From Dolosigranulum pigrum ATCC 51524 (GTDB lineage Bacteria; Bacillota; Bacilli; Lactobacillales; Carnobacteriaceae_A): a stretch of DNA of 64,000 nt. The notes under the pieces are model-generated. The model worked only from the letters and a program-made list of their open reading frames with translations, was not told the DNA's origin and made no database searches. Positions 35,700-43,752 of this stretch are shown here, piece by piece; position 1 is the first letter of the stretch; every line of letters starts with the position of its first letter. The stretch lies in the NCBI RefSeq assembly GCF_000245815.1, contig NZ_JH601103.1, positions 288,812 through 352,811 of the forward strand, written 5' to 3'. A program made the position numbers and the translations under genes.

Positions 35700-36565
35700 A
35701 CGATAACCCCTTTAGCATACATATTCATAATAAATTCTAAGTTTGGTTTTTCAACTTCAATATGATCAGGTAGCTCATTATCAATTTGTTTTCTGTTAAG
35801 TAACACACTATATCCGTACGTTTCTTTTTTGTAGGCTATCATGCTAGTTTGATGTAATTGATCAAATTGTTCTTTTGTACAGTGACACATGCCATAATCA
35901 TACAAAAGAGTCGTAATTGGCTCACAAAAAACAACTTGACCCGCTTTTAAAAAGATAACAATATCAGCTATCTGTTCAATATCTGTAGTGATATGACTAG
36001 AGAACAGAATAGAACGTTTTTCATCCTCGGCAATATACGTCTGAAAAATTTCTAATACATCTTGTCTCTTCACTGGATCGAGTGAACTAGTTGGCTCGTC
36101 TAACACTAAAAAATCTGGTTGATGAGACATTGACAAAACAATAGAAAACATTTTTTGCATGCCCTGTGAGCATTCTTCAATTTTTTTATCTTGTGAGATA
36201 TTAAAAAAGTCTAGTGTCTGATTAAAGAAATTAGAGTCCCACCGTGGATAAAACTTTCTATATATATCTTCTACTTGTTTAATTTTCAAATTTTTTGGCA
36301 AATAAATTTCATCAAAACACACCCCAATTTTTTCTTTTAGCTCAGTATTGTCTAAATCCATAGTTTCTCCAAAAATTTCTACAACACCCGTATACTGTTT
36401 TTGTAGTCCTAATATTGAATTGATGATAGTTGTTTTACCTGCACCATTTTCTCCAATGAGTCCGACAATATAGCCCTTTGGAATGTTAATAGTAACGTCA
36501 TCAAGTGAAAACTCACTATTTTTATAGTGAACATTTAATTGTTTAATTTCTACAGCATTACTCAT
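35696..36565 (-). CDS. ABC transporter ATP-binding protein
   Basis: 289 residues, one ABC domain. Walker A GENGAGKTT near residue 38, Walker B FLVLDEPTSSLD near 158, H-loop SSHITTD near 190. The ABC signature is CSQGMQKM rather than LSGGQ, a variant common in YtrB/BcrA-type exporters. The C-terminal 70 residues are outside the core. It follows a GntR regulator by an 8-bp overlap and feeds two membrane proteins, so it is the motor of a small exporter or sensor-type transporter. Confidence 0.88.
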   Translation of the reverse strand: MSNAVEIKQLNVHYKNSEFSLDDVTINIPKGYIVGLIGENGAGKTTIINSILGLQKQYTGVVEIFGETMDLDNTELKEKIGVCFDEIYLPKNLKIKQVEDIYRKFYPRWDSNFFNQTLDFFNISQDKKIEECSQGMQKMFSIVLSMSHQPDFLVLDEPTSSLDPVKRQDVLEIFQTYIAEDEKRSILFSSHITTDIEQIADIVIFLKAGQVVFCEPITTLLYDYGMCHCTKEQFDQLHQTSMIAYKKETYGYSVLLNRKQIDNELPDHIEVEKPNLEFIMNMYAKGVIV

Positions 36566-36938
36566 CTATATCACCTACTACTTTCTTAAATAAATTGATT
36601 AATTCTCGTTTACTCATTCCTTGTTTTTGACTATAACTCATCAATTCTTTAATCTTTATTTCAACATCTTGCTCAATATTTTTAGTAATCATTTCCCGTT
36701 TGACATCAGCTATAACCGTTCCACGTCCAACTACTGACATAATTAATCCGTCTGTTTGTAAAATTTCATATGCTTTTTTTACTGTGATAACACTCACTTT
36801 TAAATCTTTAGCCAATGTTCTAATCGCTGGTAAACTATCTCCTGCTGTTAATTCTCCATTTTTTATTTTTGATTTAATTTGTAACACAATTTGTTCATAA
36901 ATTGGTTCTTTCGACTGAACATTTATAATCATTTCCAC
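36558..36938 (-). CDS. GntR-family (YtrA subfamily) regulator of the ABC cassette
   Basis: 126 residues. Winged helix EPIYEQIVLQIKSKIKNGEL to LPAIRTLAKDLKVSVITVKKAYEIL (residues 11-63), then GLIMSVVGRGTVIAD, and a short C-terminal helical part instead of an effector domain, which defines the YtrA group. Such regulators repress their adjacent ABC genes and respond to cell-envelope antibiotics or peptides. Start is taken as GTG 36938 with GAGGAG 9 bases upstream; the ATG two codons later is 15 bases from that site. Confidence 0.88.
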   Translation of the reverse strand: MEMIINVQSKEPIYEQIVLQIKSKIKNGELTAGDSLPAIRTLAKDLKVSVITVKKAYEILQTDGLIMSVVGRGTVIADVKREMITKNIEQDVEIKIKELMSYSQKQGMSKRELINLFKKVVGDIDE

Positions 36939-36974
36939 CGATTAATTCTCCTCATATAATAAAGTTCCATCCCC

Positions 36975-36983
36975 ATTATATCA
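36975..36983 (-). promoter_or_regulatory. Extended -10 promoter of the GntR/ABC cassette
   Basis: TGATATAAT on the minus strand, 37 bp upstream of the GTG start; no good -35. YtrA-type repressors usually bind over their own promoter, but I cannot read a clear operator here. Confidence 0.55.
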
Positions 36984-37343
36984 AATAAAAAATAGTATCT
37001 GTCGCAATGACATTTTTATACAATAAATCCTGCCATTAATCAGTTATGCAACTATTTTTTCTTCTTTTTACAGCCCCAGCCACACGATCTATTACATGAA
37101 AGAAATGTTGTTACGGCTATCTTTCTACATTACAACATCTACTATTGAATATATTGTATATGCACATTATATTATTTATTTGATTATAATGCAATCATTT
37201 TCTAAAAAATATTTTCTGCTATACAATAGGTTGCTTTTCTCAACAAATCCCAACGTTACCAACCTTAGTAGTCATTAATGCTTACACCTATTATCATTTT
37301 ATGTCTTGCTTACAAAGAAGTGATCCACTCAGAATTTGTAGAG
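36984..37343. other. AT-rich gap without recognisable gene
   Basis: About 360 bp between the ABC cassette promoter and repeat copy 2. Very AT-rich, no open frame with a ribosome binding site, and no convincing hairpin. It may be decayed sequence. Confidence 0.5.
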
Positions 37344-37424
37344 CATCCACATATTTTTTAATTGCACGCACAAAAAAGATGCTAGCGAGGAAAAAGTCCT
37401 CACTAGCACCAAAAGTTGTCGTAC
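37344..37424 (-). repeat. Hairpin repeat, copy 2
   Basis: CATCCACATATTTTTTAATT through a near-perfect hairpin TGCTAGCGAGGA / TCCTCACTAGCA to AAAAGTTGTCGTAC. Nearly identical to copy 1 over its whole length. It lies between the GntR/ABC cassette and the MFS cassette, next to a second strong hairpin at 37432-37472. Confidence 0.88.
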
Positions 37425-37431
37425 CGCAAAA

Positions 37432-37472
37432 GACAGCTAGAATTGACGTCTTAATAATCAATTCTAGCTGTC
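37432..37472 (-). terminator. Strong terminator hairpin after the MFS cassette
   Basis: Perfect 15-bp inverted repeat GACAGCTAGAATTGA (37432-37446) / TCAATTCTAGCTGTC (37458-37472), 11-base loop, T4 following on the minus strand. Confidence 0.75.
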
Positions 37473-37490
37473 GTTATATTTTTATTGACA

Positions 37491-37650
37491 GTTATCTTTC
37501 CGATTTGTTAACTGTTTACCTTTCTTTTTTTCTTGTCGTATGAAGCCATACCGTGCTTTACGCCAAAGCGTATTGCTTTGTTGATCATGTGTATTTTTAT
37601 ATTCTTCTAAATCTTCTAATATTTTATATTGTTCTTCCTTAATCTTTTTT
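37491..37650 (-). pseudogene. Out-of-frame C-terminal extension downstream of the MFS gene
   Basis: Immediately past the A7 run (minus strand, 37651-37645) the +1 frame is open for about 50 codons (KIKEEQYKILEDLEEY ... WRKARYGFIRQEKKKGKQ) down to a TAA just before the terminator hairpin. One additional A would fuse it in frame to the MFS protein. It looks like genuine charged coding sequence rather than noise. It may be a C-terminal tail lost by a homopolymer indel, reached by slippage, or the tail of another lost gene. It has no start codon or binding site of its own. Confidence 0.4.
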
Positions 37651-38860
37651 TGCTAATGTTACGATATAACAATGATGCTACACAATATAAAACTACTAAG
37701 CTAATCCCAGAAATCAATAATGATACACGAACTCCTAATTTCTCTGTTATGAAGCCACCAATAATAAATCCAAGCGAATTCACTCCAATCAACACCGTTT
37801 TATAAAGACTATTTGCTCTACCTAAATATTCTTTTTCCACCAACTTTTGTCTATTGGTTATAATTATTATATTCAATATTGATTGTAAAGCATCTATAAC
37901 AAAAGTAATTACAACAATCATATAAACATTACTCCATTGTGCATAAATAATTCTCAGTATAGATTGAAGTAAAATATTTGTAATGAAAAGCTTATGAAAT
38001 TCAAATTTCTTACTCAGAAAGTTTATTAAAAAAGCTCCACAAAGTGCCCCACTAGTAGCAACTGATACTACAAATCCAATCTGACTAGTATCTAAATTTA
38101 TGATATTTTTTAAAAAAATCAGACTATCATTTTGAAAATTCGCCGTTAATATATTAAAAATAGCTGTAATAACTAATGGTAAAAATACTGTTTTTCTACA
38201 TGAAACATATACATACCCCTTTACAATATCAGCAAACATATCCTTAAAAATTTCAGATGAAAATTTAGGATTAGATTTATTTTCTACAGCCTTAATATAA
38301 TAAAATGAAAATGAACTTAAGAGATAGCATAGACTACTGATCAACAATAAAATTCCTATTGAATACTTACTATATATCATTCCACCCACAATAGGAGATA
38401 AAATACCTAAAATATATTGTATTGAATAGATACTACTATTTAAAGATGTAAAATCATCTGTGTGTTTGAATAAATATGGTAGGTAGGTTGTTTCTGATAT
38501 TGAACTAATAACGTTAATACAACTTACTAAAATAGTTACTATGATCAGTGTCCACAATTTAATACCTAAGCTATCAATATAAACCACTATAAAAAATAAA
38601 GCAAAATATAAAAAGAATCTAATAAAATCAGATAAATACAATATTTTCTTTATATTTAACTTATCAACCAAAGCTCCAAATGGCATCCCTAGAACTAGAA
38701 AGGGGAGAAGTGTTAAAGAAGATATTAAAGATAAATATAAAACTGAATTACTTAATCCTAATATATAAACTGGTATCGCAAAAGTCATTAATGAACTACC
38801 AAAATTATCAAAAATTACTGACATAAAGTATTTTTTTTTATCCGTTAATAAACTTTCCAT
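37616..38860 (-). CDS. MFS transporter (drug/peptide efflux type)
   Basis: 414 residues, about twelve membrane segments, with the loop 2-3 motif GMPFGALVDKLNIKK near residue 60 and a long central loop near 195 (KAVENKSNPKFSSE). It resembles MFS efflux proteins of the macrolide/bacteriocin immunity type; the substrate cannot be told. ATG 38860 is taken as the start; upstream in-frame GTG and TTG codons with AAAGGA nearby are alternatives. It overlaps the cysteine-rich gene by 23 bp. The frame ends after a run of seven A; see the separate note on the following 120 bases. Confidence 0.82.
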   Translation of the reverse strand: MESLLTDKKKYFMSVIFDNFGSSLMTFAIPVYILGLSNSVLYLSLISSLTLLPFLVLGMPFGALVDKLNIKKILYLSDFIRFFLYFALFFIVVYIDSLGIKLWTLIIVTILVSCINVISSISETTYLPYLFKHTDDFTSLNSSIYSIQYILGILSPIVGGMIYSKYSIGILLLISSLCYLLSSFSFYYIKAVENKSNPKFSSEIFKDMFADIVKGYVYVSCRKTVFLPLVITAIFNILTANFQNDSLIFLKNIINLDTSQIGFVVSVATSGALCGAFLINFLSKKFEFHKLFITNILLQSILRIIYAQWSNVYMIVVITFVIDALQSILNIIIITNRQKLVEKEYLGRANSLYKTVLIGVNSLGFIIGGFITEKLGVRVSLLISGISLVVLYCVASLLYRNISKKRLRKNNIKY

Positions 38861-39497
38861 GTATGTATTCAATCCTTTCACTATCAATTATTGCTTTGGA
38901 CGAATGTATGTCTTTTTCCATACCGTCTATATTGATTCGCGTAGCACCGTGTCTGTCACTTGTGATTTGTGACCAATTTTTTCCTGTTGCTTTATTTTTT
39001 AATTGCCATACCACTTCTGCTCCACTATTATCTGGTAATTGAATATTAAATGAAACCGCACCCACTGTTTTCCGATAATTATGTGAAAGTAATTTCTTTG
39101 CCGTTTGTAATGAATATACCCCACAAACTGGACAAAAATAGCAATAATATTCCATTTCTAGTAAAGATGAGTAATATTCTGAAATATATAATTGACATTT
39201 ACATCTGCCGCATTTTTCATTTGTGTAGCTATATTTTGAAACAAGGGTAAATGTGCTTTTAATATAATTTTCAAAATTAGAATGAAAATATCCGGTAGAA
39301 ATTAATAGTTTTCGAACTTTCCTATAGGATAAATAAATACTTTCATATATGTTATTAAATATCTTATATTGTTCATTGCTTAATATGAAAAATTGGCTAG
39401 TATTATTACTGTTGTATCCCAGATTGTAAATATTATTTTTAAACTTATAGATAATTTTAAAAAGATTTTCAGTTTCTGATGTTATAACATTAAGCAT
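38838..39497 (-). CDS. Cysteine-rich putative zinc-ribbon protein, function unknown
   Basis: 219 residues from ATG 39497; a TTG nine codons upstream would also fit, and neither has a good Shine-Dalgarno sequence, so the N terminus may be truncated. The N-terminal half is helical and Asn/Tyr/Lys-rich. In the middle lie two cysteine pairs, CGRCKC and CYFCPVCG, about 25 residues apart, a likely four-cysteine zinc site. The C-terminal 70 residues look beta-rich. I recognise no family. Overlap with the MFS gene means the two work together. A maturation, sensing or immunity role next to an exporter is conceivable but unsupported. Base composition is more AT-rich than its flanks. Confidence 0.6.
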   Translation of the reverse strand: MLNVITSETENLFKIIYKFKNNIYNLGYNSNNTSQFFILSNEQYKIFNNIYESIYLSYRKVRKLLISTGYFHSNFENYIKSTFTLVSKYSYTNEKCGRCKCQLYISEYYSSLLEMEYYCYFCPVCGVYSLQTAKKLLSHNYRKTVGAVSFNIQLPDNSGAEVVWQLKNKATGKNWSQITSDRHGATRINIDGMEKDIHSSKAIIDSERIEYIHGKFING

Positions 39498-39945
39498 TCT
39501 TAAATAGAAAATGAAATTTTCCAAAAAAGCAATGTTTATAGCAAGGCGTTTTATTTTTTATTAAAAAATGAAAAATCAAAATACCTATCCGAAATTTTTT
39601 CATTTGATAAATTCAAATACCTATCACCAACCAAAATGAAATTACTGCTATCCGAGATCACCAGACAATTTTGGCTCTTCAACATTTAGTGTTGGTCATC
39701 ATAAAGTCAACACATTCGTAACGGAATAAATCATTTGATTTTGTCTACTCCATGAGATGGATACAATCGAACGTTTTTCTATTTTATTTTCATTATAAAT
39801 ATACCATTGATCATTTTATTTATCAAAAAATGTTCTTACTCATGAAATACATCTTATCCAGAGGATACCATTTTCATAAATAAAACGTCTAGAGGCTAAG
39901 AGAAACGTAATCAATTGAGCGGTATTGTGCTCAAATAGTCGTTTA
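39498..39945. other. AT-rich gap, no gene
   Basis: No coding frame with a start and binding site on either strand. It holds two imperfect copies of a 13-14 bp motif (TCAAAATACCTATC and TCAAATACCTATC) about 40 bp apart, and GGCTCTT at 39673 followed by GTGTTG...CAACAC (39689-39713), which resembles the end of an ISL3-type element. Confidence 0.4.
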
Positions 39946-40032
39946 TTAAGTATTATTAGGATCTTTTTCAATTAGTTTTATATTTTTATCTTGAATACCA
40001 ATCAAATTTACTATAGAATTAGATTCACACAT
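39946..40032 (-). pseudogene. Remnant of an ISL3-family transposase N terminus
   Basis: ATG at 40032 with AAAGGAG 9 bases upstream opens a 28-codon frame (MCESNSIVNLIGIQDKNIKL...) that resembles the start of ISL3 transposases (pattern ...LLxIKDKNIKx). It stops early and the rest of the enzyme is missing. The GGCTCTT at 39673, the usual outer bases of ISL3 ends, may mark the other side of a deleted copy. Confidence 0.5.
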
Positions 40033-40091
40033 GTGAGATTTCTCCTTTAATTTTTGTTTAGTTGACTTTATTTTAAAGGAAATCCCGCATG
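40029..40091. repeat. Imperfect inverted repeat next to repeat copy 3
   Basis: CACATGTGAGATTTCTCCTT (40029-40048) and AAAGGAAATCCCGCATG (about 40074-40090) pair with one bulge and a few mismatches. The left arm contains the start codon and ribosome binding site of the ISL3 remnant, so a hairpin could hide them, a known way in which IS elements avoid being read from outside. Confidence 0.4.
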
Positions 40092-40161
40092 TTTTTTTAG
40101 TTTAATACATAAAAAGATGCTAGCGAGGAAAAAGTCCTCACTAGCACCAAAAGTTGTCGTA
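40083..40161 (-). repeat. Hairpin repeat, copy 3
   Basis: Same element as copies 1 and 2: ATCCCGCATGTTTTTTTAG (diverged), then hairpin TGCTAGCGAGGA / TCCTCACTAGCA identical to copy 2 and AAAAGTTGTCGTA. It lies 20 bp past the stop of the amidase gene at 40182 and, read on the minus strand, would be that gene's terminator (stem followed by TCTTTTT). Confidence 0.85.
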
Positions 40162-40181
40162 TGTGTAAAATAGATGACGTA

Positions 40182-41678
40182 TTATTGAGCTGATAGTTCA
40201 GCTGATAATTTAAGATCGGTCTTTAAGTGTCCGGCATCTTCTAATTGTTTCGCCAGTTGAAGTAAGATATATTCTTGTCCTTTGCCCGCCCAGAAGTGAG
40301 TTCCTAGTGGCAAGCCTTCCTCAGTCTCAAATAATGGTAAGCTTATCGCAGGTTGGCCGGCAATATTTTGGCAAAATGCATAGGCCATATAATCCTGCCC
40401 TTTTTCGAAGTCTTTCCAAATTAAGGCTTGTTGCTCTTCTCTTGATAGTGATTCAGCCGCTAACATATCCTCTTCATATTTTCCATATTCAAATTGGCCG
40501 TGAATGGGTGCGGGTCCATCTGTAATAGGGGTTATGGCCAAATCATATTGACTGATAAATGCTTCACGCTGCACCGTATATTGGTCCCAAAACGCTAATA
40601 TCCGAGAAAAATCTGCTGCTGGAATTTTTTCCCCGGCTTTAAATATTAGCCAGGTCATTGGCTCCATATCATCTGGTGTTAATTTTTGGCCGAGATGTTC
40701 TTCCATCTCTTGAAATACAGCAGCCATCTCCACGCTATTCATTTCATAATACGTTTTTAGTAATTTGAAGTCATCAGTATGTGGCTTTGCTTCAATTAAT
40801 TTGTGTCCAAGTTGTTTTAATAGCTCAACTGTTCGAGTTATATTTTGTTTGCTTGTTTCGGAAACTTCTGCCCCGATAGGCGAATCATATGAATAAGCAA
40901 TTGTCAGTGGACGATCTAGCTCAGCTAAAGATGGTTCTTCGATCATTGGGATATTAAACGGTGCTTCAAGTTGTTGTGTTTGCAACTCTTTTAACAATGT
41001 CCACGTATCATGAACTGAACGTGTCAGGGCAAAGTTGACCGAACAGCCTTGCCAGCCACGATATCCCCCAGGCCCAACAATAACTCGACCACGTGATGGT
41101 TTCAGGCCAATGAGTCCACTATAACTAGCTGGTAGACGGATACTTCCTCCACCATCACTAGCAAAGGCAAGGGGCACAATGCCTGCCTTCAATGCTGCTG
41201 CCGCTCCACCACTTGATCCTCCCGGGTTGCGTGATAGGTCATACGGCGCATTAACCCGCCCAGTCTGCTTAGCATCACTAATCCCTTTAAAGCCAAACTC
41301 AGGGACATTGGTTCGCCCAACAATAATAAATCCGGCACGTATGACTTTTTCTACAAAATAATCCGTTTGTTCTGCGATATAATCTTTTAATAACTTAGAG
41401 CCACTTGTTGCTGGAAATCCTTCTTGTTGTTGGCCTAAATCTTTTAATAGAGTCGGCACTCCATAAAATGGCGGTAATCCCTCTTTATTTTTCATCTCCC
41501 GGTCATAGTGCTCCGCCTGCTTGAGCGCGTATTCTTCTTGGGTGCTTATCACGGCATTCAACTTGGGATTTAACCCTTCAATATTTTTGAGGGCTTGTTT
41601 GACAAGCTCAACACAAGTAACTTTTCCTTCTTTAATCTGCTCTGCATAGTAGCTAGCATCCTGTGTAAATAACTGCAT
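40182..41678 (-). CDS. Amidase signature family protein, copy 1 (opp-linked)
   Basis: 498 residues. Amidase-signature Ser-Ser-Lys triad in its usual context: the lysine in PTLLKDLG near residue 78, GGSSGGAAAALKAGIVPLAFASDGGGSIRLPAS split over 153-185 with both serines, and LKPSRGRVIVGP near 195. It hydrolyses carboxamides; the substrate is unknown. It sits 170 bp downstream of oppF on the same strand, so it may act on an imported peptide or amide. A paralogue of the same length lies at 55168-56670. Confidence 0.88.
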   Translation of the reverse strand: MQLFTQDASYYAEQIKEGKVTCVELVKQALKNIEGLNPKLNAVISTQEEYALKQAEHYDREMKNKEGLPPFYGVPTLLKDLGQQQEGFPATSGSKLLKDYIAEQTDYFVEKVIRAGFIIVGRTNVPEFGFKGISDAKQTGRVNAPYDLSRNPGGSSGGAAAALKAGIVPLAFASDGGGSIRLPASYSGLIGLKPSRGRVIVGPGGYRGWQGCSVNFALTRSVHDTWTLLKELQTQQLEAPFNIPMIEEPSLAELDRPLTIAYSYDSPIGAEVSETSKQNITRTVELLKQLGHKLIEAKPHTDDFKLLKTYYEMNSVEMAAVFQEMEEHLGQKLTPDDMEPMTWLIFKAGEKIPAADFSRILAFWDQYTVQREAFISQYDLAITPITDGPAPIHGQFEYGKYEEDMLAAESLSREEQQALIWKDFEKGQDYMAYAFCQNIAGQPAISLPLFETEEGLPLGTHFWAGKGQEYILLQLAKQLEDAGHLKTDLKLSAELSAQ

Positions 41679-41851
41679 ATCCTTCTCCTATCCCTTCCTT
41701 ATGTTATGATTCTCATTATTTGTTCCATAGCGTCTGTTAGACCGATATGTTTAGCAACTCTCTGGCACTTTTTATCCGCAGACACGCCATCCGTTCCCAA
41801 AGCATCCAGAAAAATTACACCACATAATTTTCTTTGCAAGATAACCCATGC

Positions 41852-42709
41852 TTATTGGAGTACAGCATGGGTTTTGGTTATCTGATACCAGTTCAAATGA
41901 TCTTTACGTTCAGAGGATTTATAATCTACTATTTCTCTTTTTTCTTCTCGAATAGGATCCGCAATGGGCACAGATGAGAGTAAACTTTTTGTATATGGAT
42001 GTTGCGGATTTTGGAATAACTCTTCCGGTGTCCCTATTTCTACTATTTTTCCTTCCGTCATAATGGCAACTCGGTCACACACATAGGGCACAATTGATAA
42101 ATCATGCGTGATGAATAAATATGCCATTTTTTCTGTTTCTTTCAACTTTTGGAGTAAGGTCAAGATAGTCGCCTGATTAGACACATCTAATCCCGAAATA
42201 ATTTCATCGGCAATAAGCACCTTAGGCTTCAGAATGATGCTTCGTGCTAACCCGATACGTTGCCGTTGCCCGCCTGATAGCTCATGTGGATACCGTTCAA
42301 GTAAATGCTCTGTTAAGCCTACTTGACGCATACTTTCATGTACTCTTTTTTGCTTTGCTTCTCTAGATAAATCAGGGAAATGAATATTCACACCCTCTTG
42401 CATAATCTCTTTAAGTTTCATGCGTGGATTCATCGCTGCTGAAGCATCTTGAAAGACCATCTGAATCGCTTGTTTCTCTGCTTTGCTTCTTTTGTGATTT
42501 AATTTTTCTCCTCGGAAGTAGATATCTCCTTTAGTGAGTTTCTCCAGTCCCATTATTCCTCTAGCTAAGGTTGATTTTCCGCTCCCTGATTCGCCGACTA
42601 AACCAATCAGTTCGCCTTCGTGAATATGCAATGTAATATTCGAAACAGCTTCAACAGATCCATAATGAATGGACACATCTTGTATTGCTAATAGTGCTTG
42701 ATTTGTCAT
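41852..42709 (-). CDS. oppF: Oligopeptide ABC transporter ATP-binding protein OppF
   Basis: 285 residues. Walker A GESGSGKST near residue 37, Q-loop QDASAAMNPR near 85, signature LSGGQRQRIGLARS near 143, Walker B VLIADEIISGLD near 163, and the C-terminal NPQHPYTKSLLSSVPIADP typical of the OppF/DppF oligopeptide subfamily. Pairs with OppD. Its ATG overlaps the oppD stop by 4 bases. A hairpin spans its stop codon (41843-41873) but lacks a clear U-run. Confidence 0.94.
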   Translation of the reverse strand: MTNQALLAIQDVSIHYGSVEAVSNITLHIHEGELIGLVGESGSGKSTLARGIMGLEKLTKGDIYFRGEKLNHKRSKAEKQAIQMVFQDASAAMNPRMKLKEIMQEGVNIHFPDLSREAKQKRVHESMRQVGLTEHLLERYPHELSGGQRQRIGLARSIILKPKVLIADEIISGLDVSNQATILTLLQKLKETEKMAYLFITHDLSIVPYVCDRVAIMTEGKIVEIGTPEELFQNPQHPYTKSLLSSVPIADPIREEKREIVDYKSSERKDHLNWYQITKTHAVLQ

Positions 42710-43752
42710 TCTGAACCCTCTTTTTCTAATGATCGAAATATTTCTTTTCTTTGCTTGATGTTATCCGACAATTCAACTTGAGGCGCTTTAGGATGAAGTA
42801 ACCATGTAGCAGCATAGTGCTGCGGATTGACTTGAAAAAAAGGAGGTTGTTGTTCGTAATCAATTTTTAACGCATATTTACTCCGTGGTGCGAAAGCATC
42901 ACCTTTTATTTGTTGGGATAAATTAGGAGGTACTCCCGGGATACTGAGTAATGTTTGATTCGAATGAATATCAGGAATAGATTCTAATAATGCCCACGTA
43001 TATGGATGTTGCGGATTATAAAATATATCTCTTTTGCTCCCATGCTCTACCAGTCTCCCGGCATACATAACCGCGACTCGATCAGCCACCCCTGAGACAA
43101 TGCCTAGATCATGCGTAATAAAAATTATCGAAAATCCTATTTTCTTTTGGAATTTTTTTATTAATTTGATTATTTTGTCTTGAATACGAACATCTAGCGC
43201 AGTTGTCGGTTCGTCAGCGATGAGTAATTCTGGCTCGCCACATAACGCGATAGCAATGGCAATTCGTTGTTTCTGTCCGCCTGAGAATTCATGTGGGTAC
43301 TGTTTCATCCGCAAGTCAACATTATCTAATTCACAATCTGTCAATAGTTGGATAGCTTTTTGCTTTGCTGCTGCTTTCGTTATTGTATGATGTTGTCTAA
43401 TGGTTTCGATTAGTTGGTGACCAATTGTGAGGGCTGGATTTAAGACCGTCATCGCATTCTGAAAAATCATTGCTATTTTTTTACCCCGAATAGCTTGCCA
43501 TGTAGTCTGCGAATGAGTCAGCAATGATTGATTATTAAACCTTATATCGCCATCAATGCGTCTATTCTTCTGATCCAGTCCCAAAATTGTCCGTACAAAG
43601 ACTGATTTCCCTGAACCTGATTCTCCTACAATTGCGACAGTTTCTCGAGGATAAATATCCAAGCTAATCCCTCGAACCGGATAAACCGCTTGTTGATCTT
43701 GGGTTATGGTCACTTTCAAGTCTTTTATCGTTAAAAGGGGTGTTGCCATCAT
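42706..43752 (-). CDS. oppD: Oligopeptide ABC transporter ATP-binding protein OppD
   Basis: 348 residues. Walker A GESGSGKSV near residue 43, signature FSGGQKQRIAIAIAL near 155, Walker B LLIADEPTTALDVRIQ near 175, and the oligopeptide-type C terminus (NPQHPYTWALLESIPDI). It is somewhat longer than OppF, as expected for OppD. Its start overlaps oppC by one base. Confidence 0.94.
   Translation of the reverse strand: MMATPLLTIKDLKVTITQDQQAVYPVRGISLDIYPRETVAIVGESGSGKSVFVRTILGLDQKNRRIDGDIRFNNQSLLTHSQTTWQAIRGKKIAMIFQNAMTVLNPALTIGHQLIETIRQHHTITKAAAKQKAIQLLTDCELDNVDLRMKQYPHEFSGGQKQRIAIAIALCGEPELLIADEPTTALDVRIQDKIIKLIKKFQKKIGFSIIFITHDLGIVSGVADRVAVMYAGRLVEHGSKRDIFYNPQHPYTWALLESIPDIHSNQTLLSIPGVPPNLSQQIKGDAFAPRSKYALKIDYEQQPPFFQVNPQHYAATWLLHPKAPQVELSDNIKQRKEIFRSLEKEGSE

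Noticed and set aside
37301..37543. Plus-strand open frame of 80 codons
   Set aside because: It runs through repeat copy 2 and the terminator hairpin, has no ribosome binding site, and its composition is dictated by the repeat.
39564..39640. Two short similar units (TCAAAATACCTATC / TCAAATACCTATC) considered as a CRISPR or iteron
   Set aside because: Only two imperfect units, very AT-rich, no spacer periodicity and no cas or rep gene.
41843..41873. Hairpin across the oppF stop codon considered as a terminator
   Set aside because: Stem AACCCATGC/GCATGGGTT is good but no U-run follows on the minus strand; read-through into the amidase gene remains likely.
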